DNA from: an uncultured Ruminiclostridium sp.
GTDB lineage: Bacteria > Bacillota > Clostridia > Oscillospirales > Ruminococcaceae
Reading direction: 5' to 3'
Assembly: GCA_944386545.1 (NCBI GenBank)
Contig: CALXBK010000001.1
Location: 1-64,000 of the forward strand
DNA length: 64,000 bases
Numbering within the stretch: position 1 is the stretch's first letter; every line of letters starts with the position of its first letter. The position numbers and the translations under genes are program-made. Of this stretch, positions 26,876 through 34,865 are shown piece by piece. The notes under the pieces are model-generated. The model was not told the DNA's origin, did not search any database, and saw nothing but the letters and a program-made list of their open reading frames with translations.

Positions 26876-27015
26876 CTTAGGCAATATGTCCCCCCGCCTC
26901 TAAGGCGGCGGGGGGACATATTCAGTTTCGGTTGGGGTTCAATCCCCAACTGAAACTGAATCGCAGCTTCGCTGCGGCTTGCCACGTTGAATGACGGGGC
27001 AAGCCCCTTATTGAA
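26872..27015 (+). repeat. 142-bp hairpin element, copy 7, with a remodelled first hairpin
   Basis: 144 bases. The first hairpin differs from all other copies: its right arm has become GGGGGGACATATT, complementary to the left arm AATATGTCCCCCC, which gives an almost perfect palindrome of about 40 bases. The rest matches the consensus with a T-G wobble in the long stem. Confidence 0.92.
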
Positions 27016-27069
27016 ATAAAAACCGTCACCCAAGAGCAGGGACTTTTGGGTAAGGAAGGCAGGAGTATT

Positions 27070-27642
27070 ATGAATTTGGCAAATAAGCTGACTATGCTTA
27101 GAATAGTGCTTGTCCCGTTCTTTGCGTTTTTCATGCTGGCGCACGATTTCGTGCCGCTTAGCTTTCTGTGGGCGGGAATAATGTTTGCGGCGGCGAGCAT
27201 TACCGACACCGCAGACGGAAAAATCGCAAGGAAGTACAACATGGTGACGGACTTCGGAAAATTTCTCGATCCGCTTGCGGATAAAATTCTTGTATCAACT
27301 GCGCTGGTGTGCTTTGTACAGCTGGGCTGGTGTCCCGCATGGGCGGCGGCTCTGATAATAGCGAGAGAATTTGTCGTATCCGGCATAAGGCTTGTTGCGG
27401 CAGGAAGTGACAAGAAGCTTGTCATAGCGGCAAGCGTCTGGGGCAAGCTGAAAACGGCGGCAACCATGGCGGCGCTGTCGGTGATACTTATCATGTATAT
27501 CTGTGCGGATTTCGGAGCGTTTGCGGCGGACAGCCCTACGGTAATTATAGTAAGGGATGCGCTTATCTACATATCCTGTCTGCTGACGGTAATATCAGGA
27601 GCAAAGTATCTGTGGGATTACAGAGAGCTGCTTAAATCATGA
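27070..27642 (+). CDS. pgsA: CDP-diacylglycerol-glycerol-3-phosphate phosphatidyltransferase
   Basis: 190 residues from ATG 27070 (GGCAGGAG 5 bases upstream). The CDP-alcohol phosphotransferase motif D-G-x2-A-R-x8-G-x3-D-x3-D reads exactly in DGKIARKYNM...GKFLDPLAD. About five to six membrane helices. It makes phosphatidylglycerol phosphate from CDP-diacylglycerol. rimO followed by pgsA is a common order in Firmicutes, which supports the symbol. Confidence 0.92.
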   Translation: MNLANKLTMLRIVLVPFFAFFMLAHDFVPLSFLWAGIMFAAASITDTADGKIARKYNMVTDFGKFLDPLADKILVSTALVCFVQLGWCPAWAAALIIAREFVVSGIRLVAAGSDKKLVIAASVWGKLKTAATMAALSVILIMYICADFGAFAADSPTVIIVRDALIYISCLLTVISGAKYLWDYRELLKS

Positions 27643-27660
27643 AAGCAAATACGGTAAAAT

Positions 27661-27690
27661 AAAAGGAGAGCCTCGGCTCTCCTTTGTTTT
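27661..27690 (+). terminator. Terminator after pgsA
   Basis: The perfect 11-bp stem AAAGGAGAGCC/GGCTCTCCTTT has a 2-base loop, then GTTTT. It may also serve the converging pilin gene. Confidence 0.85.
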
Positions 27691-27702
27691 CATAATATTA
27701 GA

Positions 27703-28371
27703 TTACATATCAAATTCAAACATTATTCTGTTTACGCCGGAATACTGCGGAGGGAATGCACCTACAACATATCCGCCTACCCATTCGTTATCAGTGAACA
27801 GTATCTCATTTGTAGCGGTCTTTTCAAGCTCTCCTATCGGCACCTCGCTCCAGTATACCGCCTTTACTCTGCATTTACCGTCCACAATGGCGTAATAATA
27901 GCCGTCATCCTCATCAACCGTAAAGTTATTGAGAGCGTCAAGCAGCTCGTGTGATGAAAAGCTCACGGAAGTCGCCAGGTTATAGTTCATTCCCAGATCA
28001 ACGACTCCGGGTGAAAGAATATTGAGCGCACCCATTGACAGCTCCGTAAAGCCCCTGTTTTTCTCGCATTTTACTCCGAGATACAGATAATCTCCGTCTT
28101 TTACCGTATGAGTAAAGGGTCCGCTTTGAAATGATATAAATTCGGACGTCTTTTCGGGACTGTTCAGCCTGTATGTATCAACCATCGCCTTATGCAGTCC
28201 GTAATAAAAGCTCTCTGATTTAGCCAGCGCCATCTGTGGCTTGCCCGAGCTCATAAAGGACGGCAAAATCATCGCCATGAGAATACCGATTATTGCAATT
28301 ACAACTATAAGCTCCACCATAGTAAAGCCTTTTTTGCTTCTGAGCTTATTCATTGTACAGCCTCTTTTCAT
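27703..28371 (-). CDS. Type IV prepilin-like protein
   Basis: 222 residues from the ATG at 28371 (GGGGAGG about 8 bases upstream). A class III signal KKGFTMVELIVVIAIIGIL has cleavage expected between G and F, the conserved Glu at mature position 5, and one N-terminal helix. The rest is a polar pseudopilin-like globular domain. No pilus assembly ATPase or prepilin peptidase is nearby, so partners must be elsewhere. It has its own promoter. Confidence 0.8.
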   Translation of the reverse strand: MKRGCTMNKLRSKKGFTMVELIVVIAIIGILMAMILPSFMSSGKPQMALAKSESFYYGLHKAMVDTYRLNSPEKTSEFISFQSGPFTHTVKDGDYLYLGVKCEKNRGFTELSMGALNILSPGVVDLGMNYNLATSVSFSSHELLDALNNFTVDEDDGYYYAIVDGKCRVKAVYWSEVPIGELEKTATNEILFTDNEWVGGYVVGAFPPQYSGVNRIMFEFDM

Positions 28372-28441
28372 ACTGAAGCCTCCCCCGTGATACAGCCGCC
28401 GCAACGCCGATTGCATTGCATAGCTGTCGATTATTAAGATA

Positions 28442-28470
28442 ATTTTACCATAAATAAACCCGATTGTCAA
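28442..28470 (-). promoter_or_regulatory. Promoter of the prepilin-like gene
   Basis: On the minus strand TTGACA (28470-28465), a 17-base spacer and TAAAAT (28447-28442) give a leader of about 65 bases. Confidence 0.72.
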
Positions 28471-28562
28471 CTTATTTTCAGCATATCGGCGGATATTTTT
28501 AAGGGCAATAACGCACAAAGCTCAGCTTGAAATTTTGTGCATTATTGCCCTAAACGTATTTT

Positions 28563-29117
28563 TCACCTTAAATAATGCTCGGCAAAATCTGCTCCCGCCC
28601 GCGGCGCAGAGGTGTTTTCGCCGTCCTTTTCGCACTCACAGCCGAGCTTATAGCCGCCTGCCGCCACTCCGACAATACAGCCGTGACTGTCAAAGGTCAG
28701 CACATACCCGCTTGAATGTACCGTGCCTGATATGCGGATATTGTCGTCCTGCCGCGTTACGGTTATATCCGTACCGCTTTTTGCCTTGTCAATGCTGTCG
28801 GTTATATACTGTGCCGCCGTTACAAACGGAACGTCTGTTTCATCATAGGAGCAGGTAACGCCGTTGAAGCTCTGCGTTCGCTCGTCGCCGCTGTCCGTTA
28901 TCGTAAGTCCGTTTACGCTTGCGGGAGAGGTGTAGGTAACGCTCCACACGCCGTCCTTTTTTTCAAGCCGCACTCTCGCGTCAATGCCCTCGCTTTCGAG
29001 CTTTCCCGATAATGTCAGCTCATCGGGTATCTGCGGGGGAGCAGTTTCCGTTTGCGCGCAGGAGCAAAGCAGAATGCACCCTGCCGCCGCAGTTATCAGT
29101 AGCTGTTTTTTTAGCAT
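28563..29117 (-). CDS. Lipoprotein of unknown function
   Basis: 184 residues from the ATG at 29117 with GAAAGGAC upstream. The lipoprotein signal ends in LLCSC (C20), followed by a Glu/Thr/Pro linker and a beta-rich domain (LTLSGKLESEGIDARVRLEK, then GVWSVTYTSP). No known domain is recognised. The gene is 37 bases downstream of the NAD(P)HX repair gene and probably co-transcribed with it. Confidence 0.7.
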   Translation of the reverse strand: MLKKQLLITAAAGCILLCSCAQTETAPPQIPDELTLSGKLESEGIDARVRLEKKDGVWSVTYTSPASVNGLTITDSGDERTQSFNGVTCSYDETDVPFVTAAQYITDSIDKAKSGTDITVTRQDDNIRISGTVHSSGYVLTFDSHGCIVGVAAGGYKLGCECEKDGENTSAPRAGADFAEHYLR

Positions 29118-29154
29118 ATAATCAGGTCCTTTCACAAAATAAAGGACAACCGAT

Positions 29155-30684
29155 TTATTTTACGCCGAACCTCTCTTTTAAAAGATACGGATACAAGGCG
29201 GGAAGCTCGGACGGCATAATCCCGCTCATGCTTCGGCTTTGCGCCGCATATTCGGCAGACGAGCCAAAAAGGTATGCGCCCGTCATACAAGCGTCGCCGA
29301 TATTTACCCCCTGTGCGAGCAATCCGCCTATTGTGCCGCTTAAAGTGTCGCCGCTTCCGCCCTTGGCAAGCGCCGCATTGCCGCTCATATTTACCGCGGT
29401 AAAGCCGCACGGAGAAGCGTAGACGGAATAAGCGTCCTTTAACAGCAGATGAACGCCGAACCTTGCCGCAAATTCTCTTGCCGCCTTCAGCTTGTCTTTG
29501 AGGATTACATCGGTATCAATTCCGCTTATGCGGCTAAATTCCTTTATGTGCGGAGTAAGCATCAGCCTGCCGCCGTTGTCCTTTAAATCATCTATATGCA
29601 AGACAAGCGAATTTATTCCGTCCGCGTCAAGCAAAATCGGACAGTCGGTGCTTTGAAGAAGCGCTTTGAACAGAAGATAGGTATCCCCGCTGTTACCCAT
29701 TCCGCACCCGAATACAATTGCCGACGCTCCCTTTGCCGCCTTGCACAGCTTATCTGCGCTGTCTGCGGTCATTTTGCCGCTTGAAAGCGGGAGCAGTACG
29801 CACTCGTGCAGATTTACCGCAACCGCCTGCGTTACCTCCCTGACTGACGCTAATTCCACTATGCCCGTGCCGGTTTTGAGCGCCGCGTTTACCGCCATGT
29901 ATGCCGCTCCTATGCAGTTTTCGCTGCCCGCAACGCAAAGCAGTCTGCCGAAAGAGCCCTTGTGCGTTATCCTCTCACGCTTTTTAAGGCAGGAAATCAG
30001 GGTATCATCGCATATTACCGCTTCATATTCCTTATAGCACGGAGCGTCAATTCCTATGTCAAGAAGCTTTATATCCCCGCAGAAGCTGCTGCACGGAATA
30101 TGCAGATGTCCCGTTTTTACAGCTCCCAAAGCCAGCGTCACGTCCGCTTTGAAGGAGCATTTATCCGCCGAGCCGTCTGATGCGCTGCACCCCGACGGAA
30201 TATCAAGAGCGTACCGCACCGCCGATGAATTGCCGCACGCCGAAAACAGCTCTCTGAGCTCCTCTTTAAGCTCGCCGTGAAAGCCCGTGCCGTATACGCA
30301 GTCGGCGATAACGTCAGCCCTTTTGATAAGCGAAAAAGCCGCTTCTTTATCCTCGGCATAGCTTACGCACTCGTCAATATCGTCCTTGTACTGCCAGTAG
30401 CAGTCCCTCGCAAGGTCGGTTTTAGGCAGACAGACCATTATCACGGCAGTCAAAACGCCTTTTTCCTTAAGCCCGTGCGCCAGCGCAAAGCCGTCGCCGC
30501 CGTTGTTGCCGCCGCCTGTTAATATAACTGCGGTTTTTACCCTGCCGCTTTGTGTTATTACTTCTGCCGCCGCCGCACCTGCATTTCTCATAAGAGCGGC
30601 GCAGGAAACCCCGCGCCGCTCACATTCCTCCTCCGCCAGCCGCATTTGTGCTGAGGTAACGGTGTATTTTTTCAAATCAGTCAT
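29155..30684 (-). CDS. nnr: Bifunctional NAD(P)H-hydrate epimerase/dehydratase
   Basis: 509 residues from the ATG at 30684 (CGGAGC upstream). It repairs hydrated NADH and NADPH. The N-terminal YjeF epimerase domain (about 1-210) has ILTGGGNNGGDGFALA and LDIPSGCSA. The C-terminal ADP-dependent dehydratase domain (ribokinase-like, about 225-505) has LLCVAGSENCIGAAYMA, FGCGMGNSGDTY, LDADGIN, LTPHIKEFSR and the catalytic GGSGDTLSGTIGG. Full length. Its start is 18 bases after the stop of the AI-2E family gene. Confidence 0.93.
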   Translation of the reverse strand: MTDLKKYTVTSAQMRLAEEECERRGVSCAALMRNAGAAAAEVITQSGRVKTAVILTGGGNNGGDGFALAHGLKEKGVLTAVIMVCLPKTDLARDCYWQYKDDIDECVSYAEDKEAAFSLIKRADVIADCVYGTGFHGELKEELRELFSACGNSSAVRYALDIPSGCSASDGSADKCSFKADVTLALGAVKTGHLHIPCSSFCGDIKLLDIGIDAPCYKEYEAVICDDTLISCLKKRERITHKGSFGRLLCVAGSENCIGAAYMAVNAALKTGTGIVELASVREVTQAVAVNLHECVLLPLSSGKMTADSADKLCKAAKGASAIVFGCGMGNSGDTYLLFKALLQSTDCPILLDADGINSLVLHIDDLKDNGGRLMLTPHIKEFSRISGIDTDVILKDKLKAAREFAARFGVHLLLKDAYSVYASPCGFTAVNMSGNAALAKGGSGDTLSGTIGGLLAQGVNIGDACMTGAYLFGSSAEYAAQSRSMSGIMPSELPALYPYLLKERFGVK

Positions 30685-30701
30685 AAAAGCTCCGTTCGAT
30701 G

Positions 30702-32183
30702 TCACTTATCGGATTTTTCGCCGCTTGCCGTTTTTTCGGGCTTGTCGGATTTTTTACCGCCCTGCACGCTGTCGGGCTTGGTCGCCTTAATCGGCTTTGC
30801 CTTTATCAGCGACTTTGTTCTGCCCGAAAGGGTAAATCTGAAGCTTCGGCGAACAGGCTTTTCGCCCTTTTGGTTTTTCATATAGGGAGGATGGGGGAAC
30901 ATTACCGCCTCGCCCGTTTCCTCGTTAATATGGTGAATATCACGGTATTCGTTTGAATCGTCCGGCAAATCCTTATTTTTAAGTCCCTTGTTTACACGGT
31001 TCTTTATAAAGCTGTAAACTACGGCGAACAGCGGTATACCGATGATAAGTCCCGTAAAGCCGAATATGCCCTGGCCGACAAGCATACCGAAAATTACCCA
31101 GAAGCTGGACAGTCCCGTCGAGTCGCCTATAATCTTCGGAGCTAAGATATTGCCGTCAATATTCTGTATTACCACGACAAGAATGGTGAAGTACAGACAC
31201 TGGATAGGATCTGCAAGGAGCATAAGCAGCATACACGGAATATATCCGATAAACGTGCCGAAATACGGTATAATGCTCAGCACGCCCATAATAACGCCGC
31301 ACAGCACCGCATAGGGCATTTGGAAAATATTCATTACAACGACATACAGCGCGCCGATTATAAAGCTGTCAATCAGCTTTCCCGTGAGAAACTGACCGAA
31401 GGACTTGTTTATATCCCTTGCCGTTTCGATTATTCTGTTTGCATGCTTTGTCGAAAAAATGCAGTAGACAATCTTTTTGGACTGCGCCGCAAACAGCTCC
31501 TTGCTGTTGAGAAAGTATATCGCAATAACAAAGCCTAAAAGCAAATTCATCGTAACGCTTATGATGTTCATAACGTTTGAGGTTATGAGATTCCACAGAT
31601 TGTTCATCTGCGGCAGAAGCTCGCTTGACAGCCACGTATTGAGCTTGTCGGATATACCGTCCGTTATCTGAAGCACATAGTTTTCAACCTCGGGGTAGTT
31701 TGCAAGCGCCCCGGACACCCAATCCGTCACGCTCTTTACATACTCGTCCATGTTGTTTACAAGGGTGGTTACGGTCTGAATGAGCTGAGGGAGCAGTATC
31801 CATACAAGTCCTACCAGCAACGCCAGCGCAAATAGTATGGTTATCGCTACGCTCGTCACCCTTGCGACCTTTCTTACGGGAAAGGTTTTCGGGGGCGGCT
31901 CTTTATCGGGATACTTTTTCAAAAAGCGTTCCCGTTTTTTATCCTGAATGGTATAGAACAGTCTGCGCAGGCACGGCTTTTCTATAAAGGTTGCGACGGG
32001 TGCGAGTATATAGGCTATGATAAAGCCGTAGAGCACGGGCGTCAGCACTGCAAGAAATGAGAATACAGCGGATATAATATCCACTATGCTTGACAGACCT
32101 ATGACAAATACGCTGGACGCCGATATTACGAGAAAGCCCGTTATTCCCCAGTACAGGTATTTTTTATCCCATTTGAATTTCAT
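30702..32183 (-). CDS. AI-2E family transporter
   Basis: 493 residues with about eight membrane helices: two near the N-terminus, a loop rich in basic residues, then a run from residue about 115 to 390. The family core GVIMGVLSIIPYFGTFIGYIP and the late helix QGIFGFTGLIIGIPLFAVVYS identify it. Some members export autoinducer-2, others act as ion antiporters, so the substrate is open. A hydrophilic, Lys-rich tail of about 90 residues at the C-terminus is longer than usual. No clear ribosome binding site choice conflicts with the ATG at 32183. Confidence 0.87.
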   Translation of the reverse strand: MKFKWDKKYLYWGITGFLVISASSVFVIGLSSIVDIISAVFSFLAVLTPVLYGFIIAYILAPVATFIEKPCLRRLFYTIQDKKRERFLKKYPDKEPPPKTFPVRKVARVTSVAITILFALALLVGLVWILLPQLIQTVTTLVNNMDEYVKSVTDWVSGALANYPEVENYVLQITDGISDKLNTWLSSELLPQMNNLWNLITSNVMNIISVTMNLLLGFVIAIYFLNSKELFAAQSKKIVYCIFSTKHANRIIETARDINKSFGQFLTGKLIDSFIIGALYVVVMNIFQMPYAVLCGVIMGVLSIIPYFGTFIGYIPCMLLMLLADPIQCLYFTILVVVIQNIDGNILAPKIIGDSTGLSSFWVIFGMLVGQGIFGFTGLIIGIPLFAVVYSFIKNRVNKGLKNKDLPDDSNEYRDIHHINEETGEAVMFPHPPYMKNQKGEKPVRRSFRFTLSGRTKSLIKAKPIKATKPDSVQGGKKSDKPEKTASGEKSDK

Positions 32184-32222
32184 CTATTCACGCCTTTCCG
32201 CAACGGGTGTTAAAAGCTGTTA

Positions 32223-33548
32223 TCAGCAGAAGCCGAAGCCGAGTATCTCGATATAGCAAGCGCCTTCCTTGCCCGCAATCTCAAGCTTTACCGTGTGAGT
32301 GCCCTCGTCGCCCGAATATACAAGCTGTGCGACGGGGTTGTTCCAGCCGTCGTTTGCGGCGGTAGCAAAGGTGCCTGCCTCTTTTCCGTCAACGGTTATC
32401 TTTGCAGAGGCTAAAACCTTGCTGTTTGCGCATTTGTAGACCAGCATGAGGTTTTTGCCGGTAAACTCAAACTCCATAGCCTCAAACTCGTCTGCCCGGC
32501 CCTTGAAGCTCCAGCCGTCGGGGAACTGCGCTATTGTGTCGTTTTCGCCCGACAAAGAGCCCGTGGTTATCATTCTGAAGTTATCCGAGCTGTGAGCGTC
32601 ATCAACAAATTCCATGCCGTAGAAGCGGTCGGAATATACCCAGTCCGTCGGAAGCTCGGAGATTGTGACATTCTCCATCTCCTTTGTCTTTTTAATCGCC
32701 TGCTCAAACATATAGACGATTAAATCCTTTGTCATCTCATGTCCCCATTCGTTCGGGTGAGACTGGTCATCGGAGTAGTCCTGCCATGTCATTCTGCCCT
32801 TTTCAAATTCATAGGACAGCACATTGTTCAGCGATACCATCGGCAGCGAGTACGCCCTGCCCACCTCAGACATATAAGCTTCACAGGTATGACCGCTTTC
32901 TATTACCGTAAAGTACAGCGCAACCGCAGGCTGTTTTTCGCTTTCAAGCACGGTACGCACCAGCGCCTCGTAGCTGTCCTTGTAGGTCTGCTCGTTGCCG
33001 TCGTTTACCGCAAATTCGACAAATACCATATCGGGGCTGTAATCCAGCACGTCTCTTTTAAGACGGATATTTCCGAGGATACTCGGAGTGCCGCTCATGC
33101 CCGCATTTACATAATTTATCTTAGTGTCGGGATATTGCTCGCACAGCCAGTCATAGGTGAGCCTTGCCCAGCACTTTTCAGGTCCTGCGGTAAGTCCCTC
33201 GGTGATACTGCCGCCGATAAACGCAACCGTCACCTCCTGCTTGCTCTCAAGCTTTTCGATAAATCTTGCCATTCTTTCAAGATTGCCAAGGTCCATAAGC
33301 GAGCGTTTTACCATGTTGTCGTAAATCTGTTCCTCGGTAAGAGCACTTTCGTCTATTGACTGCTCATCTGAGCTTTGCGTAACTGAATTTTCAGGGGCGG
33401 AGCTTTCCGTAACAGAATTTTCGGTGACAGAGCTTTGCGAGCCTGTGCCTTCGGCAACGGAGCTGCCGGCGTTCTCGGAACAGCCTGCAAGCATTAACGC
33501 CGCAAGCGCCGCCGCTGTCAGCTTTATTTTATAATTATGTCTTTTCAC
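32223..33548 (-). CDS. SGNH/GDSL-family esterase lipoprotein
   Basis: 441 residues from the GTG at 33548 (CGGAGG about 7 bases upstream). Lipobox LAGC (C23) is followed by a low-complexity linker made of repeated SVTESSAPENSVTQSS-like units (to about residue 85). The SGNH hydrolase domain has nucleophile S114 in AFIGGSITEG, the Gly block NAGMSG, the Asn block EFAVNDG, and D261/H264 in DQSHPNEWGH. A C-terminal beta domain of about 120 residues looks like a carbohydrate-binding module. Likely role: deacetylation of surface or dietary polysaccharides; the substrate is unknown. Confidence 0.88.
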   Translation of the reverse strand: MKRHNYKIKLTAAALAALMLAGCSENAGSSVAEGTGSQSSVTENSVTESSAPENSVTQSSDEQSIDESALTEEQIYDNMVKRSLMDLGNLERMARFIEKLESKQEVTVAFIGGSITEGLTAGPEKCWARLTYDWLCEQYPDTKINYVNAGMSGTPSILGNIRLKRDVLDYSPDMVFVEFAVNDGNEQTYKDSYEALVRTVLESEKQPAVALYFTVIESGHTCEAYMSEVGRAYSLPMVSLNNVLSYEFEKGRMTWQDYSDDQSHPNEWGHEMTKDLIVYMFEQAIKKTKEMENVTISELPTDWVYSDRFYGMEFVDDAHSSDNFRMITTGSLSGENDTIAQFPDGWSFKGRADEFEAMEFEFTGKNLMLVYKCANSKVLASAKITVDGKEAGTFATAANDGWNNPVAQLVYSGDEGTHTVKLEIAGKEGACYIEILGFGFC

Positions 33549-33584
33549 AGCTATATCCTCCGTGTTATTTTCTCCATAAGCTTC

Positions 33585-33613
33585 ATTATATACCAAAAAG
33601 GAAAAATAATCAA
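33585..33613 (-). promoter_or_regulatory. Promoter of the SGNH esterase gene
   Basis: On the minus strand TTGATT (33613-33608), a 17-base spacer and TATAAT (33590-33585), about 36 bases before the GTG start. Confidence 0.65.
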
Positions 33614-33769
33614 CCTATAAATTAATTTTTTAGCAACAATGTAACAAATGGGATTGCGCCACAATATTATATAATACCCTCCTTTTCGACACGGAAAAGC
33701 GAAAGGCTGAATAATCCGTGCGGGGCGGTTAAAAATATCTACAACAAACATTCGGAAAGGACGGTCAAT

Positions 33770-34123
33770 ATGCTTGTAAAAAGAGGAGAAATTTATTATG
33801 CGGATTTAAGTCCCGTAGTGGGCAGCGAGCAGGGCGGAATGAGGCCTGTGCTTATCGTGCAGAACAATATAGGCAACCGTCACAGCCCTACCGTTATTGC
33901 CGCGGCAATCACAAGCCAGAAGGACAAATCCCGCCTTCCTACCCACATTGCGATAAACGCCTCGCGGTGCGGTCTTGCCAAGGATTCCGTTGTTCTGCTT
34001 GAACAGGTGCGTACTCTCGATAAGCAGCGGCTCGGAGAGCGAATGGGCGAGCTTGACGAAAACGCCATGCACAAGGTTGACAATGCGCTGTCTGTCAGCT
34101 TCGGACTGGGCGGTGCAAAATAA
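33770..34123 (+). CDS. mazF: MazF/EndoA-type mRNA interferase
   Basis: 117 residues; GGAAAGGACGG precedes ATG 33770. The PemK/MazF fold is clear: VKRGEIYYADLSPVVGSEQGGMRPVLIVQNN, PTVIAAAITSQ, LPTHIAI, SVVLLEQVRTLDKQRLGERMG. The catalytic Arg (RPVL) and Thr (ITSQ) of the family are kept. It cleaves single-stranded mRNA at specific sites when freed from its antitoxin. No antitoxin-like gene lies directly upstream: 33614-33769 has no open frame with a start signal. In Firmicutes the antitoxin gene normally precedes it. Confidence 0.93.
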   Translation: MLVKRGEIYYADLSPVVGSEQGGMRPVLIVQNNIGNRHSPTVIAAAITSQKDKSRLPTHIAINASRCGLAKDSVVLLEQVRTLDKQRLGERMGELDENAMHKVDNALSVSFGLGGAK

Positions 34124-34317
34124 AAAATAAAAATTTTTAAAAAATTTTTAAAAAAGCTGAAACTTTTTCTTGTCTGCTCCCGACTACCGAAATGTAAGCA
34201 GTTGATAAAGACCGCTGAAAAGCAAATTAACAAATTAAATTGAATTTATTGAAACTTTATCGGCAGATATGAGGACTGCTTAAGTGTAGACAGAAAAATA
34301 CATGGAGGACAAAGACT
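34124..34317. other. AT-rich leader region
   Basis: Runs of A and T follow mazF directly (AAAATTTTTAAAAAATTTTT around 34129-34155) and may help end transcription. No gene is seen. The leader of the small secreted peptide gene lies at the right end, with GGAGG at 34304-34308. Confidence 0.4.
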
Positions 34318-34545
34318 ATGAAAAAGATTTTATCAGCAATAGCTTCTGTAGCTTTAATTGCAACCTGCTCTGTATGCGCATTCGCAGCAGGAGATTCTGA
34401 CGTAGGCGAAAGCACCACCGTAGGTGTTGGTTCCGGCTCCGGCACAAACGTACCTACCGGCGTTGTACTTACAGTTGTTCCCGTTGCACTTGCAGCAGGC
34501 GCACTTACCGTCAGCGGTATCGTTCTTAAGAAGAAGAACAAGTAA
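34318..34545 (+). CDS. 75-residue secreted peptide with sortase-type tail
   Basis: ATG 34318 follows TGGAGGAC by 7-8 bases. A signal peptide (residues 1-23, ending CAFA-AG) is followed by only about 20 residues of Ser, Gly, Thr, Val and Asp. Then NVPTG at about 44-48 precedes a hydrophobic helix VVLTVVPVALAAGALTVSGIVL and the basic tail KKKNK. That tripartite ending looks like a cell-wall sorting signal with an NPxTG/xPxTG-like motif. The mature surface peptide would be tiny. It has its own terminator and preferred-codon-rich sequence, so it is probably well expressed. No sortase gene is in the window. Confidence 0.75.
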   Translation: MKKILSAIASVALIATCSVCAFAAGDSDVGESTTVGVGSGSGTNVPTGVVLTVVPVALAAGALTVSGIVLKKKNK

Positions 34546-34605
34546 TTTGAGCGTATAGGCTCATATGGCTGTAATTGACAGCCGTGAAGGACAATGTACG
34601 AAAGT

Positions 34606-34636
34606 AAACCACTGTATTTATACAGTGGTTTTTTCG
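34606..34636 (+). terminator. Terminator of the 75-residue peptide gene
   Basis: The perfect 11-bp stem AAACCACTGTA/TACAGTGGTTT has a 4-base loop, then TTTT. Confidence 0.9.
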
Positions 34637-34798
34637 TTTTATGCAAATTAACGCCTGAAAAATCAAAATTAACAGTATATCCGTGTATATATAAACAAAT
34701 GTTTTGGAGCATTTATACAATGAAATCGTTTTAAATTTATTGATTTTTTCCGGCACTATATAAAAAATTAATAAAATTTCATTTTGTTGGATTTTTAC

Positions 34799-34827
34799 TT
34801 GCTAAACTGCATCGAATATGTTAAAAT
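34799..34827 (+). promoter_or_regulatory. Possible promoter of the GGDEF-EAL gene
   Basis: TTGCTA (34799-34804), a 17-base spacer and TAAAAT (34822-34827). The preceding stretch from 34640 is AT-rich with no gene. Confidence 0.5.
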
Positions 34828-34865
34828 AATCTTACAAGAAAATTCGCAACGATAGGTAATCTGAT

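Noticed and set aside
26773..27144. Minus-strand open frames running through repeat copies (also at 41682-41981, 12504-12809, 26922-27494)
   Set aside because: They share the same peptide only because the repeat is shared. They lack ribosome binding sites and change family at each copy's edge, so they are by-products of the element.
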